Shown here piece after piece: positions 1-9,043 of a stretch of 64,000 nucleotides of DNA; positions within the stretch are counted from its first letter, which is position 1, and every line of letters starts with the position of its first letter. The notes under the pieces are model-generated. The model was not told the origin of the DNA. It was given only the letters and a program-made list of their open reading frames with translations, and searched no databases. The position numbers and the translations under genes were made by a program. The DNA is taken from NCBI RefSeq assembly GCF_036227565.1, contig NZ_CP109460.1:2046001-2110000 (forward strand), in the 5' to 3' direction. This DNA comes from Streptomyces sp. NBC_01454. Its GTDB lineage: Bacteria > Actinomycetota > Actinomycetes > Streptomycetales > Streptomycetaceae.

Positions 1-913
1 CCTGCTGGCGGACCCCGCGCAGCTCCACGCCCCTGCGGTGCGCCTCCTCACGGTTCTGGTCGACGGCCTGCGCGGCGACCTCGGCCAGATCGACCGGCTT
101 CTTGTCGACGACCTTGTTCTCGCTGCGGGCGAGCAGCAGCAGGCCCTCCACGAGCTGCTCGCTGCGCTCGTTGGTGGCCAGCAGCGTCTTGCCGAGCTGC
201 GCCAGCTCGGGGGACGCGTCCGGATCGGCGAGCTGGACCTCCAGCAGCGTGCGGTTGATCGCCAGTGGGGTACGCAACTCGTGCGAGGCGTTGGACACGA
301 AGCGCCGCTGCGACTCGAAGGCCCGGTCCAGGCGGTCGAGCATCTCGTCGAAGGTGTCCGCGAGCTCCTTGAGCTCGTCGTCGGGCCCGCCCAGCTCGAT
401 GCGGCGGTGCAGATCCGAGCCCGCCACCCGCTGCGCGGTGCGCGTGATCCGGCCCAGCGGCGCCAGCACCCGGCCGGCCATCGCGTAGCCGAACGCGAAG
501 GCCACCACCGTCAGCCCCAGCAGCGCCAGCAGCGAACGGTTGAGGAGGTCGTTGAGGGCCAGCGCGCGCTGGTGCTGGAGGCACTGGTCGACGGCCGCCT
601 GGAGCAGCGGTCCCGACGTCTTGGTGGGCAGGTCGCACTGGTCACTGGTCGACTGGAACTTGCCGCCGAGGATCTTCAGGGGCAGCGTGCTGCCGTCGTG
701 CAGCGCGTCCGCGGCCAGCATGTAGATGATCGTCAGCAGCACGATCCCGGCCATCAGGAACATGCCGCCGTACAGCAGGGTCAGGCGGATCCGGATCGTG
801 GGGCGCAGCCACGGGAACGGCCGGATGCTGACCGGCCGGGGGTCCCAGGTGGGCTTGGGGGGCAGAGGCGGCGGGGGTGCGGCCGCCTTGGAGAACGAGG
901 GCAGGGAGGGCAT
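1..913 (-). CDS. cutS: Sensor histidine kinase CutS (C-terminal part outside window)
   Basis: Membrane histidine kinase partner of the response regulator immediately upstream; ATG start 6 bases after the cutR stop, so one operon. The visible 304 residues show a Pro-rich cytoplasmic N-terminus, TM1 at about 46-66, a short extracytoplasmic loop, TM2 at about 127-147, a HAMP region (about 148-200) and the H-box with phospho-acceptor H211 (NASHELRTPLA). The ATPase domain runs off the left edge. The external loop holds exactly two cysteines, C93 and C111, which could form a disulfide. I recall that conserved cysteines of this kind have been proposed as the redox/secretion-stress sensor of Streptomyces CutS. 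The identification rests mainly on the CutR neighbour. Confidence 0.9.
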   Translation of the reverse strand, partial: MPSLPSFSKAAAPPPPLPPKPTWDPRPVSIRPFPWLRPTIRIRLTLLYGGMFLMAGIVLLTIIYMLAADALHDGSTLPLKILGGKFQSTSDQCDLPTKTSGPLLQAAVDQCLQHQRALALNDLLNRSLLALLGLTVVAFAFGYAMAGRVLAPLGRITRTAQRVAGSDLHRRIELGGPDDELKELADTFDEMLDRLDRAFESQRRFVSNASHELRTPLAINRTLLEVQLADPDASPELAQLGKTLLATNERSEQLVEGLLLLARSENKVVDKKPVDLAEVAAQAVDQNREEAHRRGVELRGVRQQ

Positions 914-919
914 CGCCGG

Positions 920-1573
920 TCAGATCCGGTATCCCGAGCCGGGGACGGTGACGATCACCGCGGGCTCGCCGAGCTTGCGGCGCAGCGTCATGACCGTGAC
1001 CCGGACGACGTTGGTGAACGGGTCGGTGTTCTCGTCCCAGGCCTTCTCCAGGAGCTGCTCGGCCGAGACGACCGTGCCCTCGCTGCGCATCAGGACCTCC
1101 AGCACCGCGAACTCCTTCGGTGCGAGCTGGACCTCCTTGCCGTCGCGGAAGACCTCGCGGCGATTGGGGTCGAGCTTGATGCCGGCCCGCTCCAGCACGG
1201 GCGGCAGCGCGACGGTCGTACGGCGCCCCAGGGCGCGCACCCGGGCGGTCAGCTCCGTGAAGGCGAACGGCTTGGGGAGGTAGTCGTCCGCGCCGATCTC
1301 CAGGCCCTCGACGCGGTCGCTGACGTCACCGGAGGCGGTGAGCATCAGGACGCGGGTGGGCATCCCCAGCTCGACGATCTTGCGGCAGACGTCGTCACCG
1401 TGGACGACCGGGAGGTCACGGTCGAGCACGACCACGTCATAGTCGTTGACCGCTATCCGCTCCAGGGCGGCAGCGCCGTCGTAGACCACGTCGACGGCCA
1501 TGGCCTCCCGGCGTAGTCCGGTGGCCACCGCATCGGCGAGCAGCTGCTCGTCCTCGACGACGAGAACACGCAC
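920..1573 (-). CDS. cutR: Response regulator CutR (OmpR/PhoB class)
   Basis: DNA-binding response regulator of 217 residues. Receiver domain about 1-115 with acidic pocket E7/D8 and phospho-acceptor D51 (VVVLDRDLP), then a winged-helix OmpR effector domain ending VTVPGSGYRI. The sequence closely matches what I remember of S. lividans CutR. The GTG start is preceded by GGAAGGA at a spacing of 8. It is the first gene of the cutRS operon. Family knowledge links CutRS to copper metabolism (the original name) and, more recently, to extracytoplasmic stress and antibiotic production. Confidence 0.95.
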   Translation of the reverse strand: MRVLVVEDEQLLADAVATGLRREAMAVDVVYDGAAALERIAVNDYDVVVLDRDLPVVHGDDVCRKIVELGMPTRVLMLTASGDVSDRVEGLEIGADDYLPKPFAFTELTARVRALGRRTTVALPPVLERAGIKLDPNRREVFRDGKEVQLAPKEFAVLEVLMRSEGTVVSAEQLLEKAWDENTDPFTNVVRVTVMTLRRKLGEPAVIVTVPGSGYRI

Positions 1574-1902
1574 GTCGCTAGTCCTTCCTCAGGGCCCTCG
1601 CGGGCAGGCACAACTTGTCCGAAAGCTCTTCCATCCTGCCCCGAAGAGCCATAAACCGGCGGTAAGAGGGGTGCGGAGGGGTGGAGAGCGGCCCGGGACG
1701 CCCGACGGGCATGATTCCTGGGTGGGGTGAGGTTTCCCTGAGGTACCGGGTGGGGAGGACGACTGCACACCCGCGATCACACCCTGTTTATCAGGCAACT
1801 TAAAGCACCCTTTGCCACGAACTGATCCATCGCAGGGACCACGCAGTGATCACCCACCCGTCGGCACACCCCGTGCCACCGACCCACGACGAGGGGGCGC
1901 AC
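1574..1902. other. Divergent intergenic region, cutR / small gene
   Basis: No gene that I trust. It must hold the cutRS promoter and that of the small gene at 1903. An AT-rich patch around 1785-1810 contains the short dyad CCTG-TTTAT-CAGG and is the likeliest promoter area for the rightward gene. Confidence 0.5.
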
Positions 1903-2079
1903 ATGGACGCGTTCACCGCAGGCATTTTGCAGCGCATACAGAACACGGAAGCTGATCTGGACCGGGCCCGGGCTGCGGGCGACGACTTCCTCGCCGAGGT
2001 CGAGCAGGCAGAGCTCGAGGACCTGCAGCGACTGGCGACCGAACACGGCGTGCGCTACGGCGCGGTCAGCAACGCCTGA
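1903..2079 (+). CDS. Small conserved hypothetical protein (58 aa)
   Basis: Acidic, all-helical-looking 58-residue protein beginning MDAFTAGILQR, rich in Glu, Ala and Leu, probably a helical hairpin. An ATG with a good ribosome-binding site (GAGGGGG, spacing 5) fixes the start; an in-frame ATG at 1846 has none. No catalytic or metal motif is visible. It is followed by a strong terminator, so it is a single-gene unit. I do not know a function; small proteins of this look are common and conserved among streptomycetes. Confidence 0.75.
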   Translation: MDAFTAGILQRIQNTEADLDRARAAGDDFLAEVEQAELEDLQRLATEHGVRYGAVSNA

Positions 2080-2100
2080 CCGTTTCCCGGCGCACGACGA

Positions 2101-2138
2101 CAGCGCCCCGGCATCCAGGGGATGGTGCCGGGGCGCTG
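2101..2138. terminator. Strong hairpin terminator
   Basis: Long GC-rich inverted repeat CAGCGCCCCGGCATC / GGTGCCGGGGCGCTG with a short loop, between the convergent small gene and the phosphatase gene. It probably ends both transcripts. Confidence 0.8.
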
Positions 2139-2163
2139 TCATGCCCGCGTGGGGGCGGCCGGG

Positions 2164-3009
2164 TCAGTCGTGCCAGGCGCCGAGGTCCTCCAGCAGCGGC
2201 TGGAGCTGCGCGAAGAGGGCCGGGGAGGCGGCGAGGGTCAGCTCGTGGGAGGCCGGAGAGCCGGGGCGGCCGCCGGTGAGCGCGCCGGCCTCACGGGCGA
2301 TCAGCGCGCCCGCCGCCAGGTCCCAGGGGTTCAGCCCGCGCTCGTAGTAGGCATCGAGCCGGCCGCAGGCCACGTCGCACAGGTCGATCGCGGCCGAGCC
2401 GCCGCGCCGGATGTCACGGACCTGCGGCAGCAGTGTGCGCAGCACTTCGGCCTGGGCCGCCCGGCGCTCGGCGAGGTAGGCGAAGCCGGTGCCCAGGAGG
2501 GCCTCGGAGAGCGGCGGGGCGGGCCGGTGGTGGAGGCGCTCGCCGTTGTTGAACGCACCGCGGCCCAGGACGGCCCGGCAGGTCTCGCCGCGCATGGGGG
2601 CGGCCACGACGCCGACGACCGCCTCGCCGTCCTTCTCCGCCGCGATGGACACCGACCAGGACGGCAGCCCGTAGAGATAGTTCACCGTGCCGTCGATGGG
2701 GTCGATGACCCAGCGGATGCCGCTGGTGCCTTCGCTGCTGGCGCCCTCCTCCCCCAGGAAGCCGTCGTCGGGGCGGTGCTCCCCGAGGAAGGCGGTGATC
2801 AGCTTCTCGGAGGCGAGATCCATCTCGGTGACGACGTCGATGGGGCTGGACTTGGTGGCGGCGACGCCGAGGTCGGCGGGGCGGCCGTCGCGCAGCAGGT
2901 CCCCGGCGCGGCGGGCGGCCTCCAGGGCCAGTTCGAGGAGTTCGTCGTAGGGCGCGTCGGCCGGTGTGTCGGCGGTCCGCGGGGCCTTGGGGTACAGCGG
3001 GTCGGGCAC
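2164..3009 (-). CDS. Inositol monophosphatase family phosphatase
   Basis: Mg-dependent phosphatase of the IMPase/FBPase fold, 281 residues. Metal-binding motifs are present: GEEG near residue 87, the DPIDGT-N loop (D103, D106) and NPWDLAAG towards the C-terminus. The GTG start was chosen for AGGAG at spacing 5; the reading frame stays open further upstream into hemH but without a ribosome site. It lies 44 bases downstream of hemH on the same strand and is probably co-transcribed. Substrate is open: inositol-1-phosphate, histidinol phosphate and other sugar phosphates are all used in this family. Confidence 0.9.
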   Translation of the reverse strand: MPDPLYPKAPRTADTPADAPYDELLELALEAARRAGDLLRDGRPADLGVAATKSSPIDVVTEMDLASEKLITAFLGEHRPDDGFLGEEGASSEGTSGIRWVIDPIDGTVNYLYGLPSWSVSIAAEKDGEAVVGVVAAPMRGETCRAVLGRGAFNNGERLHHRPAPPLSEALLGTGFAYLAERRAAQAEVLRTLLPQVRDIRRGGSAAIDLCDVACGRLDAYYERGLNPWDLAAGALIAREAGALTGGRPGSPASHELTLAASPALFAQLQPLLEDLGAWHD

Positions 3010-3053
3010 GATGCTCCTTGCTCGCTCGGGCGGGGGTGGGGCGGGCGTACGGC

Positions 3054-4208
3054 TTACGCGGGGGCCCCGGCGACCGGGCCGCGCCAGTCGGCGCCGGCGG
3101 CGGCCGGGCGCGGGGTGCGCGCCGGGCAGCAGCCGACCGGGCACAGGTCGTGGCCCGCGCCGAGGGCGCCCAGGGCGCAGCGCTGCGGAGCGGCGCCCCG
3201 TTCGGCGGCCGCGCGCTCCAGGAGGAGGTCGCGGACGGCCGCGGCGAACCGCGGGTCGGCGCCCACGGTGGCCGACCTGGTGACCGGCAGTCCCAGCTCG
3301 GCGGCCTTGGCGGTGGCTTCGGTGTCGAGGTCGTACTTGACCTCCATGTGGTCCGAGACGAACCCGAGGGGGGCCATGACGACGGCCGGGACGCCGTCGG
3401 CGTGCGCCGCTTCCAGGTGGTCGCAGATGTCCGGCTCCAGCCAGGGGATGTGCGGGGCGCCACTGCGGGACTGGTAGACGAGCCGCCAGGGGTGGTCCAC
3501 GCCGGTCTCCGCGCGGACGGCGTCCGCGATCACCCGCGCCGCGTCGAGGTGCTGGGCGACATAGGCGCCGCCCCCGCCGTCCCGGGTGTGCTCGGCGGGC
3601 GTGCCGGAGGTGTCGGCGGCGGCGGTGGGGATGGAGTGCGTGGTGAAGGCGAGGTGGGCGCCGTCGCGCACCTCCGCGGGCAGGGCGGCCAGCGACGCCA
3701 GCACACCGTCAATCATCGGGCGGAGGAACCCGGGGTGGTTGAAGTAGTGCCGCAGCTTGTCGACCTGCGGCAGCTCCAGGCCCTCGGCCTGCAGGGTCGC
3801 GAGCGCGTCGGCGAGGTTCTCGCGGTACTGCCGGCAGCCCGAATACGAGGCGTAGGCGCTGGTCGCCAGGACGGCGATCCGGCGGTGTCCGTCGTGGACC
3901 ATGGTGCGCAGGGTGTCGGTCAGGTAGGGCGCCCAGTTGCGGTTGCCCCAGTGGACGGGCAGGTCCAGCCCGTTCCCGGCGAAGTCCTTGCGCAGTGCGT
4001 CCAGCAGCTCACGGTTCTGGGCGTTGATGGGGCTGACGCCGCCGAACAGGAAGTAGTGCTGCCCCACCTCCTTGAGGCGCTCACGGGGGATGCCGCGGCC
4101 GCGGGTGACGTTCTCCAGGAACGGGACGACGTCATCGGGCCCTTCCGGGCCGCCGAAGGACAGCAGCAGCAGGGCGTCATAAGGACGGGGATCGCACTGT
4201 TCGGGCAT
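3054..4208 (-). CDS. hemH: Ferrochelatase (coproporphyrin-type, actinobacterial)
   Basis: Inserts Fe2+ into a porphyrin; in Actinobacteria the substrate is coproporphyrin III (CpfC). 384 residues. Catalytic H191 lies in TTHSIP and the active-site acid in DHMEVKYD (E289). Cysteines at 125 (SGCRQY), 344, 356, 360 and 361 fit the [2Fe-2S] cluster known in actinobacterial ferrochelatases, with one cysteine to spare. The tail after residue 362 is Pro/Ala-rich. ATG start; divergent from the MFS gene across 176 bases. Probably the first gene of a two-gene unit with the phosphatase. Confidence 0.95.
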   Translation of the reverse strand: MPEQCDPRPYDALLLLSFGGPEGPDDVVPFLENVTRGRGIPRERLKEVGQHYFLFGGVSPINAQNRELLDALRKDFAGNGLDLPVHWGNRNWAPYLTDTLRTMVHDGHRRIAVLATSAYASYSGCRQYRENLADALATLQAEGLELPQVDKLRHYFNHPGFLRPMIDGVLASLAALPAEVRDGAHLAFTTHSIPTAAADTSGTPAEHTRDGGGGAYVAQHLDAARVIADAVRAETGVDHPWRLVYQSRSGAPHIPWLEPDICDHLEAAHADGVPAVVMAPLGFVSDHMEVKYDLDTEATAKAAELGLPVTRSATVGADPRFAAAVRDLLLERAAAERGAAPQRCALGALGAGHDLCPVGCCPARTPRPAAAGADWRGPVAGAPA

Positions 4209-4384
4209 GCCGTCGATCCTGCCACCCTTCCTCCGGGGGCGGCGGGCAGGCCCCGGCGCGGAGAGGGGGAAGCGCCCGCGGCCGGCCCGAAATCCGGAGG
4301 CGGCCGGCAGCGCGGGGCCCGTAAGCTGTATCGGCTGCAGACATTCCTTACCGATCTTCGGTCCTCACCGGCGGAGCGCCCCCG

Positions 4385-5659
4385 TTGCCCAGTCCCTACC
4401 GCGCCATCTTCGGCCGCCCCGGCACCAAGTCGTTCTCCGCCGCCGGACTGCTGGGCCGGATGCCGCTGTCGATGATGAGCATCGGCGTCGTCACGATGGT
4501 CTCCCAGCTGACCGGCCGCTACGGCCTGGCGGGCGCGCTGTCCGCGACCCTCGCGCTGTCCGCCGCGGTGCTCGGCCCGCAGATCTCCCGGCTGGTGGAC
4601 CGGCACGGCCAGAGCCGGGTGCTGCGCCCGGCCACCCTGGTGTCGATCGCCGCGGTCGCCGGTCTGCTGCTGAGCGCACAGCAGCGCTGGCCGGACTGGA
4701 TCCTGTTCGTCTTCGCGGCGGGGGCGGGGTGCGTGCCCAGTATCGGCTCGATGATCCGGGCCCGCTGGGCGGAGATCTACCGGGGCTCCCCGCGCGACCT
4801 GCACACCGCTTACGCGTGGGAGTCGATCGTCGACGAGACGTGCTTCATCTTCGGGCCGATCCTGTCCATCGGCCTGTCCACGGCGTGGTTCCCGGAGGCC
4901 GGCCCGCTGCTGGCCGCCGTCTTCCTGGCCGTCGGCGTCTTCTGGCTGACGGCGCAGCGCACGACGGAGCCGGTGCCGCATCCGCGGGAGCTGCACACCA
5001 AGGGGTCGGCGCTGCGCTCGCGGGGACTGCAGGTGCTGGTGGTGACGTTCGTGGCGACCGGGGCGATCTTCGGGGCGATCGACGTGGTGACGGTGGCCTT
5101 CGCCGAGGAGGCCGGGCACAAGGCAGCGGCCAGCCTGGTGCTGGCGGTCTACGCGCTCGGCTCGTGTGCGGCCGGCGCCGTCTTCGGACTGCTGCACCTG
5201 CCGGGGCATCCGTCCCGGCGCTTCGTGGTGGGGGTCTGCGCGATCGCGGTGAGCATGGTGCCGCTGCAACTGGTGGACTCCCTGCCGCTGCTGGCCGTCG
5301 CGCTGTTCCTCGCGGGGCTGTCCATCGCCCCGACGATGGTGACCACGATGGCGCTGGTGGAAGAGCATGTGCCGCGGTCCAAGCTGACCGAGGGCATGAG
5401 CTGGACCAGCACCGGTCTGGCCGTGGGCGTCGCGCTGGGTTCGTCGGCGGCCGGCTGGGTGGTCGACGCCGCCGGTGCGGCCCGGGGGTATCTGGTGCCG
5501 GGGGCGGCGGGGGTGCTCGGCGCCCTGGTGGCCCTGGCGGGCTACCGCAGGCTCCGCCCCCGGACCGCTTCCTCGGTGACGGACCCGGCGGCCGCCGGGG
5601 CGCCGTCCGCGCACGGCGGCACCCTCCCGCGGCCGCAGGGCGAGGAGAGCGTCGCCTAG
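4385..5659 (+). CDS. MFS transporter
   Basis: About 12 hydrophobic segments over 424 residues, with the MFS inter-helix motif in the form SRLVDRHGQSRVLRP (about 70-85) and a polar central loop near 200. The C-terminus is a soluble tail rich in Ala, Gly and Pro. The start is TTG, just after GGCGGAG; ATG codons inside TM1 would truncate the protein. Substrate unknown; the closest-looking relatives are drug- or sugar-efflux type. Divergent from hemH and followed by a hairpin, so single-gene transcription is likely. Confidence 0.85.
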   Translation: MPSPYRAIFGRPGTKSFSAAGLLGRMPLSMMSIGVVTMVSQLTGRYGLAGALSATLALSAAVLGPQISRLVDRHGQSRVLRPATLVSIAAVAGLLLSAQQRWPDWILFVFAAGAGCVPSIGSMIRARWAEIYRGSPRDLHTAYAWESIVDETCFIFGPILSIGLSTAWFPEAGPLLAAVFLAVGVFWLTAQRTTEPVPHPRELHTKGSALRSRGLQVLVVTFVATGAIFGAIDVVTVAFAEEAGHKAAASLVLAVYALGSCAAGAVFGLLHLPGHPSRRFVVGVCAIAVSMVPLQLVDSLPLLAVALFLAGLSIAPTMVTTMALVEEHVPRSKLTEGMSWTSTGLAVGVALGSSAAGWVVDAAGAARGYLVPGAAGVLGALVALAGYRRLRPRTASSVTDPAAAGAPSAHGGTLPRPQGEESVA

Positions 5660-5681
5660 GGCGGGTCCGGAGGGTGCCGCA

Positions 5682-5726
5682 CGGTCCGGCCCGCTCGCGC
5701 GCCTGCCGGGCGGGCGAGCCGGACCG
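5682..5726 (+). terminator. Hairpin terminator after MFS gene
   Basis: CGGTCCGGC pairs with GCCGGACCG around a GC-rich loop, starting about 20 bases past the transporter stop codon. Confidence 0.6.
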
Positions 5727-5914
5727 ACCGGGGAGCCGTGAAGTGAACACGCGCCGCCCGCCGGAGAGTTACCGTCGGTACGACATGTCCGGGAGCCGGG
5801 CGACCGCGGCCGGTTCCCGCGTGTGTGATGTACGTCATCCGGCCCGGAGAGCGCGTCGGCGACCGGCATCATGTGCCCACGCCACGTGGGCCGGACGCGG
5901 GAGGGGACGTCACC

Positions 5915-7258
5915 ATGGCAGTCAGCAACGCCGTCGGCGGCTCGGGAGGACGTGGCTCGACGGGCCGTCCGTGGCGCAACTGGGCGGGCAACGTCACCGC
6001 CCGCCCCGCCCGGAGCGTGACCCCGGCGAGCACCGAGGAACTGGCCGCCGCGGTCCGCGCGGCCGCCGCGGACGGACTCACGGTCAAGGCGGCCGGCACC
6101 GGCCACTCCTTCACCCCGGCCGCCGCCACCGACGGACTGCTGATCCGCCCCGAGCGGCTGACCGGGATCCGCGGGATCGACCGCGCGGCCGGCACCGTGA
6201 CCGTGGCGGCCGGCACCCCGCTCCGGCACCTCAACGAGACGCTGGCCGCACACGGGCTGTCGCTGACCAACATGGGCGACATCATGGAGCAGTCCGTCTC
6301 CGGGGCGACCGCCACCGGCACCCATGGCACCGGCCGCGACTCGGCGTCACTCGCCGCCCAGGTCACCGCCCTGGAGCTGGTCACCGCCGACGGCTCGCGC
6401 CTGACCTGCTCCGCCCAGGAGCGACCGGATGTCTTCGCCGCGGCGCGGCTGGGCCTGGGCGCGCTGGGCGTGATCAGCGAGCTGACCTTCGCCGTGGAGC
6501 CGGAGTTCCTGCTGACCGCCCGCGAGGAGCCGATGCCCTACGACGAGGTGACGGACCGGTTCGACGAGCTGGTCGCCGAGAACGAACACTTCGAGTTCTA
6601 CTGGTTCCCGCACACCGGCAGCTGCAACACCAAGCGCAACAACCGCAGCCAGGGCCCGGCCGCGCCCCCCGGGAAGGTCAGCGGCTGGGTCGAGGACGAG
6701 CTGCTGTCCAACGGGGTCTTCCAGCTCGCCTGCACCGCGGGGCGGGCGGTGCCGGCCGCCATCCCGGGCATCGCCAAGCTCTCCAGCCGCGCGCTGTCGG
6801 CCCGTACCTACACCGACATCCCCTACCGCGTGTTCACCTCCCCGCGGCGGGTGCGGTTCGTGGAGATGGAGTACGCGCTGCCCCGCGCGGCCGCCGTCGC
6901 GGCGCTCGGCGAGCTGAGGGCCCTGGTGGAGCGCTCGGAATTCAGGATCAGCTTCCCGGTGGAGGTGCGCACCGCTCCGGCCGACGACATCGCGCTGTCC
7001 ACCGCCTCGGGCCGGGACACCGCCTATATCGCCGTGCACATGTTCCGGGGGACGCCGCACCAGGCGTACTTCGCGGCCACCGAGCGGATCATGACGGCGC
7101 ACGGGGGCCGTCCGCACTGGGGCAAGCTGCACACCCGCGATGCCGCCCATCTCGCCGACGCCTATCCGCGGTTCGGCGAGTTCACCGCGGTGCGCGACCG
7201 GCTGGACCCGGACCGCCGGTTCGCCAACGCGTATCTGCGGCGGGTCCTGGGGGACTGA
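5915..7258 (+). CDS. FAD-linked oxidase, alditol/aldonolactone oxidase family
   Basis: Flavoprotein of the VAO fold, 447 residues. The FAD-binding half contains GTGHSFTPAA (about 58-67), where the His fits the covalent FAD attachment site known for alditol oxidases, and GATATGTHGTG. The C-terminal substrate domain ends in the LDPDRRFANAYL signature of the D-arabinono-1,4-lactone oxidase family. The ATG at 5915 was chosen for GGGAGGGG at spacing 9; the frame is open upstream to 5825 without a site. Likely reaction: oxygen-dependent oxidation of a polyol or aldonolactone, giving H2O2. The precise substrate cannot be read from the sequence. Confidence 0.88.
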   Translation: MAVSNAVGGSGGRGSTGRPWRNWAGNVTARPARSVTPASTEELAAAVRAAAADGLTVKAAGTGHSFTPAAATDGLLIRPERLTGIRGIDRAAGTVTVAAGTPLRHLNETLAAHGLSLTNMGDIMEQSVSGATATGTHGTGRDSASLAAQVTALELVTADGSRLTCSAQERPDVFAAARLGLGALGVISELTFAVEPEFLLTAREEPMPYDEVTDRFDELVAENEHFEFYWFPHTGSCNTKRNNRSQGPAAPPGKVSGWVEDELLSNGVFQLACTAGRAVPAAIPGIAKLSSRALSARTYTDIPYRVFTSPRRVRFVEMEYALPRAAAVAALGELRALVERSEFRISFPVEVRTAPADDIALSTASGRDTAYIAVHMFRGTPHQAYFAATERIMTAHGGRPHWGKLHTRDAAHLADAYPRFGEFTAVRDRLDPDRRFANAYLRRVLGD

Positions 7259-7267
7259 CGAACGACG

Positions 7268-7312
7268 ACGGCCGCGGCCCGGCGCCTTCACAGGCAACCG
7301 GGCCGCGGCCGT
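7268..7312. terminator. Perfect 15-bp stem terminator
   Basis: ACGGCCGCGGCCCGG pairs perfectly with CCGGGCCGCGGCCGT across a 15-base loop. It sits between convergent genes and is probably bidirectional. Confidence 0.85.
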
Positions 7313-7358
7313 GTCGGTTCCGCTCACCGGACCGTCGCTCCGGACGGGCCGTCCGGGG

Positions 7359-8546
7359 TCAGGAGGCCCCGGGCGCGGGGTTGCGTCCGTCGGACCCCCG
7401 CTGCTGCTGCGGGCTCCCCGGGGTGTCACCCCCGGTCGAGCCGTCACCCTTTCCGGTGTCACCGTCGCCGGAGGAACCGCTCGAGGACGGGTCCGGTGAC
7501 GAGGGGCTCGGGTCGGGCGAGGTCTTGCCGCCGTCGGACGGACTGGGCTCCGGCGACGGACTGCCGTTGTCCTTGCCCGTGCCGGTACCGTCCGAGGGGC
7601 TCGGGTCCGGGGAGGGCTGATCGCCGTTGCCGTGCTGCTTGCCGTCGTCCGGGGAGTCACCGGATCCCGGCGACTGCGGACTGCTGGGCTGGTGCCGGCC
7701 GGACCCCCCGATCTGGGTGATGTTGCCCAGCGAGGTGCCCTTCTCGCCGTTCGGCGTCTGCCCCGTGATCAGCTCGGTACCGGTGACCGCGCCCATGGCG
7801 AGCACGAAGACCGCGAGCGCACCGAGCGCCGGCCGCTTCCAGCCACGCAGCCGGGAACCGTACGTCGTGGTGCTGAGCGTCTCGGCCGATCCGGCCGGGT
7901 GCCGCACGGGCGGCGCGCCGGGCGCGCGGGCCGCCGCCTGACCGAGCATCGCGGTCCGCTCGTCGAGACGCGGCACCAGCTGTGTACGGTCGGCCGGCCG
8001 CTCCGGACCGGCCTGATCCGACGCGTGTCCCCCGGGGGCGGCGGGATCGACGGGGCGCAGCATCCGCGTCGCGTCGTCGGCCTCCGAGGCGCCTGCCGGA
8101 TCACGGGGTGCGGACGAATCCGCCCGCGGGATCAGCTGTGTACGGGCCGTGTCGGGCCCGGGCATTCTGGCGGCGACGGAGGTGACCTCGTCCTCCGCTC
8201 CCTGCCGGTCGAAGGTCGGCAACACCATCGTGGAGGCGGGGTGCCGCGCTTCGGGTGTGGTGGATCGATTGCGGGTGGCGGAGAAGCGGCGCGGCTTCGG
8301 CCGGGTGATGACCGATGCTTCCTTGATCTGTTCGCCGGTACGCCGGAACAGGTGCTGGAATATCGAGCCCCCGGTGGTGGCCACGACACTGACCACGCCC
8401 GCGCCGATGAAGGTTCCGTAGACGCCGAGCTGGCCTGCGAGATACGCCGCGGCAGCCGCGGCGACCGCGCTGCCGGACACCTGAGCCACGCTCAGGTCTA
8501 TCCGCTTCTCCTTCTTCTTCGTGTCGGTTTCGGTTTCTACGTCCAT
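7359..8546 (-). CDS. Membrane protein with TQLxPR repeats and low-complexity tail
   Basis: 395-residue protein of unknown function. Layout: charged N-terminus; hydrophobic stretch 27-60, long enough for a re-entrant hairpin; a polar linker 61-238 repeating a Thr-centred motif (STMVLP about 106, RTQLIP about 136, ATRMLRP about 160, RTQLVP about 188, RTAML about 198); a single TM at about 240-258; then 135 residues almost entirely Ser, Pro, Gly and Asp, typical of an extracytoplasmic wall-spanning segment. The linker motifs resemble Ser/Thr-kinase acceptor sites; this is inference. ATG start with AAAGG at spacing 6. Divergent from sepH. Confidence 0.75.
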   Translation of the reverse strand: MDVETETDTKKKEKRIDLSVAQVSGSAVAAAAAAYLAGQLGVYGTFIGAGVVSVVATTGGSIFQHLFRRTGEQIKEASVITRPKPRRFSATRNRSTTPEARHPASTMVLPTFDRQGAEDEVTSVAARMPGPDTARTQLIPRADSSAPRDPAGASEADDATRMLRPVDPAAPGGHASDQAGPERPADRTQLVPRLDERTAMLGQAAARAPGAPPVRHPAGSAETLSTTTYGSRLRGWKRPALGALAVFVLAMGAVTGTELITGQTPNGEKGTSLGNITQIGGSGRHQPSSPQSPGSGDSPDDGKQHGNGDQPSPDPSPSDGTGTGKDNGSPSPEPSPSDGGKTSPDPSPSSPDPSSSGSSGDGDTGKGDGSTGGDTPGSPQQQRGSDGRNPAPGAS

Positions 8547-9043
8547 CTCCAACCTTTGATAGCCCCTTCGATCCATCTTGCATGGAGAAGTGACCATTCG
8601 GAGTACCCAAAAGTTCCGATTTTGGGGAATCTGTGAAACTTGCCACCTACGTGCCAGGTAGAGAGATCGACAAGGTGACTCAACTCCGTTGCCCGCCCAG
8701 AAGTTCGGCGGCGCGGCGGTCCACGTCAGTGGTCCGAATGGAGTACTGTGGCGAGCCCTGGCCCCGGTTCCCGTCCGGCTGCCCGGAACCCACGGGAGGG
8801 GCTGTGAAGGCGGCACTCGCCCCGGGGCGCCGCCGACCGGCACGGGTGAACGGCGACAGGGCAAGCGGCACGGTCACTGAGCGTTGCGAACAGGTAACCG
8901 TGTCATAACGGCGTTTCAGGGCCAAGCCTCGACACGCCGGGCAACTCGGCAATGTTGTGGCAGGCTGCACCCGGGCAGGCCACACTCGACTAGCGGAAGC
9001 AGCGACGCACGTGACGTCGGCAGGCACCACCCGGGAGGTCCCC
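8547..9043. other. Divergent intergenic region before sepH
   Basis: About 500 bases without a convincing gene: short frames here have no ribosome site and overlap on both strands. The left 120 bases are unusually AT-rich and suit the membrane-protein promoter. Around 8880-8915, TTGCGAACAGG and CATAACGG are candidate elements for the sepH promoter, but the spacing is not canonical. Confidence 0.5.

Noticed and set aside
38..1516. Long rightward open frame of about 490 codons opposite cutRS
   Set aside because: Composition is the antisense shadow of a GC-rich gene (Arg, Gln, Val, Gly runs), no ribosome site, and it overlaps both cut genes completely.
3920..6325. About 800-codon leftward frame
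   Set aside because: Antisense shadow of the MFS and oxidase genes running into hemH in the wrong frame.
4207..7620. Very long rightward open frame (over 1100 codons) across the MFS and oxidase genes
   Set aside because: It is a shifted frame over two well-supported genes, caused by scarcity of AT-rich stop codons; the product has no domain sense.
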